Below, piece by piece: positions 1 through 7,442 of a stretch of DNA of 64,000 nt. Location of the stretch: NCBI RefSeq assembly GCF_900182655.1, contig NZ_FXTC01000005.1, positions 124,001 through 188,000 on the forward strand. The letters run 5' to 3'. The notes below the pieces were generated by a model. The model searched no databases, was not told where the DNA came from, and was given only the letters and a program-made list of their open reading frames with translations. The position numbers and the translations under genes are program-made. Origin of the DNA: Chryseobacterium rhizoplanae. Lineage in GTDB: Bacteria; Bacteroidota; Bacteroidia; Flavobacteriales; Weeksellaceae. The first letter of the stretch is position 1. Each line of letters opens with the position of its first letter.

Positions 1-97
1 TTGAGGTTGATTGCTGGTGCAGATCAATATCTCTTGCCAGATCAAAAACATAGTGAATGTCTGCATTGATTATTGTATTTAAATAGATTGTTGACAT
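1..97 (-). CDS. SRPBCC-family ligand-binding protein (5' end only)
   Basis: The reading frame begins with ATG at 97 on the minus strand and runs off the left edge of the window. The visible 32 residues begin MSTIYLNTIINADIHYVFDL and continue with ARDIDLH, the usual N-terminal strand and first helix of SRPBCC (START/Bet v1-like) proteins, where an opening beta-strand is followed by PxxxVFDLxxD-type sequence. The start is 32 bases after the stop of the DCC-family gene on the same strand, so it is probably the last visible member of that operon. Ligand and function cannot be read from the fragment. Confidence 0.65.
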   Translation of the reverse strand, partial: MSTIYLNTIINADIHYVFDLARDIDLHQQSTS

Positions 98-129
98 TTT
101 AAGAGGTTTTAAGTGTATACAAATTGTAA

Positions 130-942
130 TTAAATGGTTGTCAAAATAATAATGGCCAGCGCTGTGAACCTGAATACCATCCAGGAAATGGTAGGGAGAA
201 AATTTAATTTTAGTATTCGGCATCTTCTTATATGTTCCAGAAACATGATCAATACTACAATCCCAAAGTATATCAGATAAAAAACAGGGGTGAAATCGAT
301 CATCAGCGCAGGAATTAAAAGTAAGGTTCCAATTAAAGAAACAGTCATCATATTTCCGAGATAATCCCAGATTTTATCTTTGAGATAGCTTTTTAAAAAG
401 AAACTCTGCCAAACGATCTGACCGAGGCAAACGGCAAATTCTCTCAGAAAATTCCTTTCTAAATTAAAATCCAGCTTTATGGAAAATTCACTTAGGATAT
501 ATGCTGAAAAAATAACAACAAAACTGATATATGCTATTCTGTATTTCAGGTTAAAATCCGGAACACAAGATTGCTCTGTATAATCTTTTGAGGAAGGAAT
601 AATCTGTTTCCTATTGTAAGAAACGAAGGAATACAACCTTTGAAAAAACCAATGGAAAGGTCTTATTCGAGCGGTTTTTTCCAACCATGGAAAAGAGTTT
701 CCAATGATGAGAAGCAGACTGTCTAATCCGTAAACGACTTCATTTTTGTTGTGATCTACCAAAGCAATTTCATTTTTCGCCCGATTGAAGTCTATTAAGA
801 TTTTATTTCTCACTGAGATTTCCGTAAATGCTTCTCTTCCATCTTCATCCAGCATTCCGCATTTGGTAAAACCTTTGGAGTAAAGATTACACATCGGACA
901 TTCGTTGTCGTAGATTAATGTGTGGTTTTTGAGCGTTTTCAT
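130..942 (-). CDS. DCC-family (DUF393) thiol-disulfide oxidoreductase-like membrane protein
   Basis: 270 residues. The N-terminal half is a thioredoxin-like DCC/DUF393 domain with the family signature YDxxCPxC (YDNECPMC, Cys15 and Cys18). The C-terminal half (from about residue 135) holds several hydrophobic segments, so the protein is a membrane-anchored version. The family is thought to act in thiol-disulfide exchange but substrates are not known. It overlaps the upstream 120-residue membrane-protein gene by four bases (ATGA-type junction at 939-942), which implies translational coupling. It is probably expressed from the operator-bearing promoter region near 1397. Similar flavobacterial clusters pair DCC with SRPBCC and methyltransferase genes; that comparison is from memory, not from the sequence. 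Confidence 0.8.
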   Translation of the reverse strand: MKTLKNHTLIYDNECPMCNLYSKGFTKCGMLDEDGREAFTEISVRNKILIDFNRAKNEIALVDHNKNEVVYGLDSLLLIIGNSFPWLEKTARIRPFHWFFQRLYSFVSYNRKQIIPSSKDYTEQSCVPDFNLKYRIAYISFVVIFSAYILSEFSIKLDFNLERNFLREFAVCLGQIVWQSFFLKSYLKDKIWDYLGNMMTVSLIGTLLLIPALMIDFTPVFYLIYFGIVVLIMFLEHIRRCRILKLNFLPTISWMVFRFTALAIIILTTI

Positions 943-1301
943 AATTGTGATTTATAAGGTTCATAAGTAGTGTAACAGTCATAAACATACGCCGCTGCCA
1001 TCACAGGGCTATATAAAAGAGCGGCCATTAAAACATATCCAAAAAAATCATTGATGTGTTTCTCTGTAAACAAGATGGTTACAATAATCCAGACCGGTAT
1101 TATTACAATTCCATACGCGATATACAGTGCTGACTTTTTTGTTTTAAAAAACAGTTTGATCAGGAAACTTACCAATTGAGGAATTCCTACTATAAAATAA
1201 AACAGAACAAATCCAGACAAACCACCAAATATAAAAGCCTGAGGCCCAATTATTATAAAGAATAACTGAATATAATAATCATATTTTGCAAATGTTTTCA
1301 T
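939..1301 (-). CDS. small integral membrane protein, function unknown
   Basis: 120 residues with about three to four hydrophobic segments (around residues 10-45, 56-80 and 88-108) and no catalytic motif that I recognise. The gene starts at 1301, about 100 bases downstream of an operator-like sequence shared with two neighbouring genes, and its end overlaps the start of the DCC gene by four bases. It is therefore likely to be the first gene of a small operon (this gene, DCC protein, SRPBCC protein) controlled by the nearby GbsR/MarR-type regulator. No function is assigned. Confidence 0.7.
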   Translation of the reverse strand: MKTFAKYDYYIQLFFIIIGPQAFIFGGLSGFVLFYFIVGIPQLVSFLIKLFFKTKKSALYIAYGIVIIPVWIIVTILFTEKHINDFFGYVLMAALLYSPVMAAAYVYDCYTTYEPYKSQL

Positions 1302-1396
1302 GGTAGCAATGGTTTTAAAGTGATCCTTTTCTTCTGAAATAAATAATCAGGAACAAATGAATGATTAAATTTTTCATACTTATTGTTAATTTTATA

Positions 1397-1425
1397 TTTT
1401 CAGTAATTTTTGAAATAAAATTTCA
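1397..1425. promoter_or_regulatory. operator-like palindrome, copy 1 (GbsR/MarR regulon)
   Basis: TTTTCAGTAATTTTTGAAA at 1397-1415 is an inverted repeat (TTTTCA...TGAAA). A further half-site makes TGAAAT-AAA-ATTTCA at 1411-1425. It lies about 100 bases upstream of the 939-1301 gene. Nearly identical sequences precede the methyltransferase and the regulator gene itself, which is why I read it as an operator. Confidence 0.55.
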
Positions 1426-1434
1426 AATAAAAAG

Positions 1435-2103
1435 TTAGTTTCTTTTCACGTGAAGAATTTCAACCAAATCCAAATATCTTTTGTGAGAGATGATAAACAA
1501 TCCATTATGATTAAACTGCTCTCTCATATCTTCAAGACTATCATTTTTGTTGATATAATGAAAAAGTTTCCCAAATTCGTTTCCAAAAATTTTTGAAACA
1601 AGTACTTCAATATACCATTTCACACAACTGAATCTCCATGGAGTTTTGGGCTTTACAAATTCTACGATCATAATCTCTCCTTTTTCATCAATGATTCTTG
1701 ATAACTCATCCACAAAAAACTTTTTATTGTTTTCCTCTATTGTTTTTGTTCCGTAAGAGCAAAGTATAATATCCATAGATCTGTCCGGAATTTGGTTTTT
1801 GAAGAAATCATCCTGAATCTGATTTATTGTGAGCTTCTTTTTAAATGTTGAAAAAAGTTTCATATTCATTGCCGAAGAAAAATCTAAGGTTACAATTTTT
1901 GTATTTTCATTGTGGTCCTTTAGAAATTCCAAATTTTCACCTTGTCCACTCATCAGATCAAGAACTCTTTTATCCCTATAGTTTTTTACTTTTTGAACAG
2001 CCATCTTTCTGAATAGTCTGGTAAAACCTAAAGATGCAATTTCATTGATGTAGTATCTAGGCTGTATACTGTCAAAATATTGTTGTAGATCATTCATTTT
2101 CAA
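1435..2103 (-). CDS. class I SAM-dependent methyltransferase
   Basis: 222 residues. A Rossmann-type methyltransferase core is visible: motif I VLDLMSGQGENLEFL (about residues 48-62), the acidic end of strand 2 in TLDFSSAM, motif IV-like DIILCSYGTKT, and a following loop with EIMIVEFVKPKTPW resembling UbiE/COQ5-type enzymes. The motif I glycine pattern is intact, so it is probably active. The substrate is unknown. The protein is slightly shorter than typical UbiE. The gene stands alone between two copies of the shared operator-like sequence, the one at 2154-2174 being about 50 bases upstream of its start. Confidence 0.75.
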   Translation of the reverse strand: MKMNDLQQYFDSIQPRYYINEIASLGFTRLFRKMAVQKVKNYRDKRVLDLMSGQGENLEFLKDHNENTKIVTLDFSSAMNMKLFSTFKKKLTINQIQDDFFKNQIPDRSMDIILCSYGTKTIEENNKKFFVDELSRIIDEKGEIMIVEFVKPKTPWRFSCVKWYIEVLVSKIFGNEFGKLFHYINKNDSLEDMREQFNHNGLFIISHKRYLDLVEILHVKRN

Positions 2104-2153
2104 ATTGAGATTTATTATTAGTTTAAAAAAATAAACATTTTATGAATTTTATA

Positions 2154-2174
2154 TTTTCAGTAATTTTTGAAAAT
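2154..2174. promoter_or_regulatory. operator-like palindrome, copy 2
   Basis: TTTTCAGTAATTTTTGAAAAT repeats copy 1 base for base over its first 19 positions. It sits about 50 bases upstream of the methyltransferase start at 2103, where a repressor would cover the promoter. Confidence 0.6.
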
Positions 2175-2215
2175 TAATTTAAAATAAAAAAGGATTTTCA
2201 TCCTCTTTCTTTTTT

Positions 2216-2719
2216 CTATTTCAATAGATTGGTAATCTTTCCTACCAGCCAGTGATCATCGCTTTTTATCGCCAGATCCATAATATTGTTGATCTTTCCG
2301 GTAACAGAACTGAAGTCATTCATCAGTTTGATAAATTCCTGAGCTTCTTCCGAGTCTTTATCCTCAATATTTTTTAGTTCTTCAAGAAAAGAAATTACAG
2401 GCTCAATTTCCCTTTTTCTACGTTCTTTGGTAATTTGTTTGAAAAGATACCATACATCTTTTTCCGCCACGAAATATTCTTTACGGTCGCCTTTCACAAA
2501 TTCTTTTTTCACGATCCCCCAATCGATAAGAGCACGAAGATTCATATTGGCATTCCCTCTTGAAATCTCCAGCTGTTCCATTACTTCATCAGTAGAAAGC
2601 GGTCTGCCGCTAGCCAAAAGCAGTGCATGCACCTGCGCCATTGTACGGTTGATTCCCCAATTGGTAGCAAAGGTTCCCCAGGTCTGAATGTATTTTTCTT
2701 TTGCTTCTGAAAGTTGCAT
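2216..2719 (-). CDS. GbsR/MarR-family winged-helix transcriptional regulator
   Basis: 167 residues, the usual length of GbsR-like regulators. The N-terminal part has a winged helix: PLSTDEVMEQLEISRGNANM followed by LRALIDWGIVKKE and a basic wing with GDRKEYF. The remainder is helical and would form the dimerisation region. It probably represses itself and the adjacent operon (methyltransferase, membrane protein, DCC and SRPBCC proteins), because one copy of a shared palindrome lies over its own -33 promoter element. The inducer is unknown. In GbsR-type proteins it is often an osmolyte-related metabolite, but nothing here shows that. Confidence 0.8.
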   Translation of the reverse strand: MQLSEAKEKYIQTWGTFATNWGINRTMAQVHALLLASGRPLSTDEVMEQLEISRGNANMNLRALIDWGIVKKEFVKGDRKEYFVAEKDVWYLFKQITKERRKREIEPVISFLEELKNIEDKDSEEAQEFIKLMNDFSSVTGKINNIMDLAIKSDDHWLVGKITNLLK

Positions 2720-2745
2720 TTTGTTTTCTTTTTAGATTTCTGTAA

Positions 2746-2787
2746 CAAATGTAATTATATTTTTTGAATTTTCAATAATTTTTGAAA
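2746..2787 (-). promoter_or_regulatory. promoter and operator (copy 3) of the GbsR/MarR-type regulator
   Basis: On the minus strand a Bacteroidota -7 box TACATTTG (2746-2753) is preceded at about 20 bases by a -33 TTG (2773-2775). That TTG lies inside TTTTCAATAATTTTTGAAA (2769-2787), the third copy of the operator-like palindrome. A protein bound there would block RNA polymerase, consistent with autorepression. Confidence 0.6.
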
Positions 2788-2818
2788 GTTAATTTTTAAT
2801 AAGTTTGAATGAGTTTAG

Positions 2819-2875
2819 TTTTTATTTTCTACCCTTGTCAAGGTTTTAAACCTTGACAAGGGTAGAAAATAAAAA
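2819..2875. repeat. 28-bp perfect inverted repeat with one-base spacer
   Basis: Left arm 2819-2846 and right arm 2848-2875 are exact reverse complements, with only T2847 between them. The centre reads CAAGGTTTTAAACCTTG. It lies between the stop of the alpha-2-macroglobulin gene (and its terminator) and the regulator promoter, outside any gene. It could extrude as a cruciform or reinforce termination in both directions. Confidence 0.9.
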
Positions 2876-2903
2876 CAGACATCCCTGAGAATGCCTGTTT
2901 TAA
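2871..2903 (-). terminator. intrinsic terminator of the alpha-2-macroglobulin gene
   Basis: On the minus strand the RNA would form a 10-bp stem AAAACAGGCA / UGUCUGUUUU (one G-U pair), followed by a short U run. It begins about 20 bases after the stop codon at 2921. Confidence 0.6.
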
Positions 2904-2920
2904 GGTTAAAAAAATTAAAT

Positions 2921-5900
2921 TTAAGGTTCAATATTCGTCGATATTCCCTGATTCCAGTATTTAGCTTCTGGCATATAATAAAGATATACACTGCTTGATT
3001 TACCTGTATAAGTCCCTGCAAACTCTACTTTGAGATCCAGATTAATGGTTTTCGTTTCTTCCGCATTAAAATGTTCCCAATAAAGTACCAGATAATTGTC
3101 AAAGATTTCATAGTAGGAAATCTGTTTTTTAGCAATCAGGTCTTTTAGCAAAGCATTTTGTAAAGTCAAGCCCGCAGGAATACCAATCTTCGCAATGGTC
3201 ATTGGAAGCTGTCCATTGATTTTGTTTTTAACCGTTACTGTCATTCTGTTGGTCTCTCCTACTCTCGACACTGCAGATTTCAGCTTTGTCTCCATTGTAA
3301 CAGGAATATCTTTGCTTTCCGGTGCCTGAAGTGTATAACATTGATATTCTAATTTATAAGGCAGTCCATTTTTTGCTGGATAATGAATATTGATCTGATT
3401 TTCTCCGGCTTTATATGCTGATGAAAGACTGATATTGGGATAAGTATTTGCTTTATTGATAGTGATAACTGGCCTTTCATTTCCGTAAAGCTTTTCATTT
3501 TTAGAGAAAAACTCAGACAATGCCTGTATTGCCAATGTTGTGGCCTGAGTAGAACCGAACCCGTAATATCCATTGAAATTAATAAGCTGATCTGCAGCTT
3601 CTGCGATTTTCAACTGGTTCAGTTTCTCCTCCTTCTGAAGTGCCATGATATATAACGAAAGGGTTTCCGCATCTGCAGATCTTCCCCATGAACCTGTAAA
3701 AGTGATTTTAGATTTTACATTCTTCGCTTCATACTGCTTGTCCAGCAGCTTCATCAGATCCTCATATTCTCTTTGTTTTCCGAGATGAGCGGCAGTATTG
3801 GCAAGCAAAGCCAGCTGATAAGAATCTTTTGTAGCCAAAGCTCTTTTCATCATTATTGCAAAGGAATCTTCTATTTCATTTTTAAAACCAATTTTGGATA
3901 AAGCATATATCACATACATATTTCTTGACCAGGAATATTCTGAAAACTCCGTTTTTGATTCATAAGGTTTTCTTACCTCAAATAATCCGTTTGCATTCTT
4001 TTTGGATAAAATGAATGAGGAAAGTCCCTGAATAAGTTTTGCATCCGGGTTTACATATTTTTTTAAATCCGTAAATTCTAATAAAGCAAATGCGGAAATC
4101 GCCACATCTGATTCCTCGCCGCTGAAATATCCGAAACCTCCGTCTTTATTTTTATAGCTCAGTATTTTCTGGAACCCTTTTTTCATATTTTTAACCACCA
4201 GATTCTCAGTTGCAGTATCTATTTTTTTAACTGATTTTAAATAATCCAGAATAAAAATATTAGGATATACCGTTGAGGAAAGCTGTTCAAAGCAGCCAAA
4301 AGGCTCTTTCTTCAGCTGTTCAATATCTGCAAACATCTGTAAGGCGGTATTCTCAAATACATAATATGAAGAAAACAGGCTTCCGTTGATATACTCTGGA
4401 ATATTGATTTTGATATCTTCCGTTTTGTTATTGATGATGGAAAATTTATATGGGAATCCTTTCTCTTCTACTTTAAACGGAAGAATCATTGTTTCCCTGA
4501 AATCCCCGGATCTTATGGTAAACTGAATGTTGGAATCTACAATCTCACCTGTCTGTATTTTGACAAATAATCTTCCCGATTCCAATGGTTTCAGGGTAAT
4601 TAAACTGTCAGAACTGATCAGTTTTACATGATTGGGAACAATAACATCCATGGTCATTTTCCTTATTTCCGAAGAATTGTTTTTAATCACAACAGGAATC
4701 GTCATCTGATCTGTCCTTGTCAGATATTGTGGAATTTTAGCATCTATTGAGATAAGGCTTTGTGCAGCATAGGTAGTTTCATCATTTCCTATAAGTCCTG
4801 AGGCAGCAATACCTTCTGTCATAATTCTAAATGTAGAGTTGGCATCAGAATTATAAAATTCCACTTTTGCTTTTCCATTTTTATCGGTTTCTACCACCGG
4901 GTTCCAGTAAAGTGCTTCTCTGTAATCGAAACGGTAGGATGTATTGGTTGTTTTATATTCCGGATACGCAAATTCTCTTGATCCGGCATATGATATAAGC
5001 CTTCCATGTGGCACTGCTTCAACAGCAATATAAGATTTCGGGGTAATATCAAAACTGATTTTTGAACTGTTGTTTTTATATGAATTTACGATTACCACTC
5101 CATTCGTAGCCCTGCTACCATAAATAGCCGTAGCAGCAGCATCTTTGAGGACGGTAATACTATTGATATCGTTCGGGTTTATAGTGGTGCTGAAGTTTTC
5201 TACGGGAGTACCGTCTAATATGAATAGTGGATTATTATTGGTGATGGATGCTTCTCCTCTTATTTTTATCTGTCCACTGACCGCCGACTGTCCCGCAGGT
5301 GTAATTGTTAATCCTGCTACTTTTCCGCTTAGCAATGAAGTTACATTGGGATTCTGAATTTCCATCGAAGATGTTATTGTTGTAGAAGCAACTGCGGCCT
5401 TCTCTTTTTTCAAAGTGTATCCTAAAACAACAACTTCTTCAATCCTTTTATTCTGAATAGTATCTTTATTTGATCGACCGGGTTTGTTCAATGTTTGGGT
5501 ATTATTTCTGTTTTCTGTCTTTTTCTCTTCTTTTCTTTCAGCTTCTTTTACGATTTCTTCTACATCAATATTGGAAAGCTTCTGCTTCACTAAAGGGTTA
5601 ATATCCAAATTATAAGACAAAATCCTGATTTTCACCTGATGTTTGGGCTGAGAAGATCTGGCTATAATTTTATATGAATTGTCTGCATTCAGGTCTGAAA
5701 AATAAAAACGTCCATTTTCTGCAGCGGCCTGTTTAAGGATTTTTTTATTATCTGTATCTAAAAGGAAAACATCTGCTTTCACCGGTCTTTTGTTTTCATC
5801 TTCTACTACTCCGTAAATTGTATTTTTCTTTTCAGGAAGATATTTGTACTTATTCGTTGTAATGTTTTCCGGGATAAGCTCGAAATATCTGTACCCGTTT

Positions 5901-7438
5901 GTCAACATAACAAGCTCCAGACTTTTATCTGCTTTTTCTTCTTTTTTATCGAAATAAAACTGTGGTTTTTCAATTTTCCCTTTCAACTCGGAGTCCATCA
6001 GAAGCCAGGAAATGATATGATTCTGCTTGTCATCAGCGTATGTCCATAGTTTATCATCCACCACACTCAGACCAAGGTTGGCAGCAACAGGCTTGTTATT
6101 TTCATCCGTAGTTTCGATGTTCAGTGTTACTTTTTCCCTCGGCAGATAATGTTGTTTTACAGGCTTAACCTTTATATTCAACCGATTTTCTTTATTGGTA
6201 AAAACAATACGTTCTGCAAGAGGAATATTATTTTCCAGAACGGTAAATCTGCAGATTCCTATCGGGAAGTCTTTTTCATCAATCTCCAATGAATTACTGC
6301 CTTTTTTCACTAGAAGATCTTTAGTATACCATTCTTTTCCGCGGAAATTTCCTTTCAGGGTAATCGCTTTTTCTTGGGTTGAAATGATGGTAAAAGTCAA
6401 TTTTTTGTTTTCATTCTGAATATTTAAAACCAAACCATCATCTTTTGCCACCGGAAGATGGAACGTCTGTGTATTACTTTCAGGCTTTACAACTTTTGCA
6501 TAATAAGTTTCTCCTTTTTTAGCGGTAAAATGAAAGCTTCCCATCCCGAAATTATAGGCTGAAATTTCTTTTATTTTTTCATGATTCTGATTGTAAACAG
6601 CCAAAACAGCGTCTACAGGTTTTTCAAATTCATCCAGAATTTTAAAGGCAATATTCTGTTCTATCCCATTGATAAAAGTACCTCCTTCAGGTAAAAATTT
6701 CACATCCAGATTATTCAGCACAATGGGAATATTTCTTGAAATAGATTCTGTAAATCCATCAAAATTCACTTTAATATTCAAAAGTCCATCAGAGGATTTC
6801 AATACTTCCGGAAGCTTGAAAATCAATTGATTTTCACCTTCTTTATTGGTGATGAGTTTCCCTTCTGAAATGGTTTCGCCATTGATCATTACCGTATAAT
6901 CCGCTTCATAAAAAGGAATGGGAAGACTGCTCAGACTTCTCATTGAAAAATCGGCTGTCACCTCATCTCCCGGACCGTATCCTTTTTTAGGAAAATCCAG
7001 TTTCATTAATATTCTTGGAGATACTATTTTCTGGAGGGTAATTTCTTTCTCAAAGGTATTTTTTCCTCCTTCATTCTGCATCCAGTTGGTAAAGGCTCTG
7101 ATCTTATAAATTCCGCCTTTCATATCTTCATCAAAATTAAAATACCCTTGGGCGTACCCATTGGTAATTTCATATTTCATTTTTTTCAAAACACTTCCTG
7201 CGGGATCAATAATTTCAAAATTTACAATTTTACTGTCTTCTGCAGGAAGGTTGTTTTTTCCTTTTACAACGTATATTTTAAAATACATTTCCTCACCAGG
7301 TTTATAAAAAACATGATTGGTCTGAACATAGGTTTTTTCTTTTTCAAAATCCTGAAATGGTTGCTGTGCTTTTAGAAAAACCGTTGACAATATTAAGCTC
7401 AGCGAGATGATATATGATGATATAAATTTGAAATTCAT
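2921..7438 (-). CDS. alpha-2-macroglobulin-family protein with an embedded TonB-plug domain
   Basis: 1505 residues from the ATG at 7438. A longer frame to 7528 would overlap the upstream gene, and only the 7438 start gives a clean signal peptide (residues 1-24, ending LKAQQ). The N-terminal 600 residues are MG-type beta domains. A CarboxypepD-like stretch follows, then a TonB-plug-like module at about residues 666-787: it opens IEEVVVLGY and contains KIRGEAS, PLFILDGTP, ITVLKDAAATAIYGSRA and NGVVIVN. The A2M domain begins near 843 (WNPVVETDKNG), and the thioester motif GCFEQ is at 1048-1052, so the covalent trap should be functional. The start is four bases after the stop of the SusC-like barrel gene, so the two are cotranscribed. 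Bacterial A2Ms trap proteases in the periplasm or at the surface; the plug suggests docking to a barrel, which is inference. Confidence 0.9.
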   Translation of the reverse strand: MNFKFISSYIISLSLILSTVFLKAQQPFQDFEKEKTYVQTNHVFYKPGEEMYFKIYVVKGKNNLPAEDSKIVNFEIIDPAGSVLKKMKYEITNGYAQGYFNFDEDMKGGIYKIRAFTNWMQNEGGKNTFEKEITLQKIVSPRILMKLDFPKKGYGPGDEVTADFSMRSLSSLPIPFYEADYTVMINGETISEGKLITNKEGENQLIFKLPEVLKSSDGLLNIKVNFDGFTESISRNIPIVLNNLDVKFLPEGGTFINGIEQNIAFKILDEFEKPVDAVLAVYNQNHEKIKEISAYNFGMGSFHFTAKKGETYYAKVVKPESNTQTFHLPVAKDDGLVLNIQNENKKLTFTIISTQEKAITLKGNFRGKEWYTKDLLVKKGSNSLEIDEKDFPIGICRFTVLENNIPLAERIVFTNKENRLNIKVKPVKQHYLPREKVTLNIETTDENNKPVAANLGLSVVDDKLWTYADDKQNHIISWLLMDSELKGKIEKPQFYFDKKEEKADKSLELVMLTNGYRYFELIPENITTNKYKYLPEKKNTIYGVVEDENKRPVKADVFLLDTDNKKILKQAAAENGRFYFSDLNADNSYKIIARSSQPKHQVKIRILSYNLDINPLVKQKLSNIDVEEIVKEAERKEEKKTENRNNTQTLNKPGRSNKDTIQNKRIEEVVVLGYTLKKEKAAVASTTITSSMEIQNPNVTSLLSGKVAGLTITPAGQSAVSGQIKIRGEASITNNNPLFILDGTPVENFSTTINPNDINSITVLKDAAATAIYGSRATNGVVIVNSYKNNSSKISFDITPKSYIAVEAVPHGRLISYAGSREFAYPEYKTTNTSYRFDYREALYWNPVVETDKNGKAKVEFYNSDANSTFRIMTEGIAASGLIGNDETTYAAQSLISIDAKIPQYLTRTDQMTIPVVIKNNSSEIRKMTMDVIVPNHVKLISSDSLITLKPLESGRLFVKIQTGEIVDSNIQFTIRSGDFRETMILPFKVEEKGFPYKFSIINNKTEDIKINIPEYINGSLFSSYYVFENTALQMFADIEQLKKEPFGCFEQLSSTVYPNIFILDYLKSVKKIDTATENLVVKNMKKGFQKILSYKNKDGGFGYFSGEESDVAISAFALLEFTDLKKYVNPDAKLIQGLSSFILSKKNANGLFEVRKPYESKTEFSEYSWSRNMYVIYALSKIGFKNEIEDSFAIMMKRALATKDSYQLALLANTAAHLGKQREYEDLMKLLDKQYEAKNVKSKITFTGSWGRSADAETLSLYIMALQKEEKLNQLKIAEAADQLINFNGYYGFGSTQATTLAIQALSEFFSKNEKLYGNERPVITINKANTYPNISLSSAYKAGENQINIHYPAKNGLPYKLEYQCYTLQAPESKDIPVTMETKLKSAVSRVGETNRMTVTVKNKINGQLPMTIAKIGIPAGLTLQNALLKDLIAKKQISYYEIFDNYLVLYWEHFNAEETKTINLDLKVEFAGTYTGKSSSVYLYYMPEAKYWNQGISTNIEP

Positions 7439-7442
7439 GGGG

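Noticed and set aside
2815-3021. 68-codon minus-strand frame
   Set aside because: It reads through the terminator and perfect inverted repeat behind the A2M gene.
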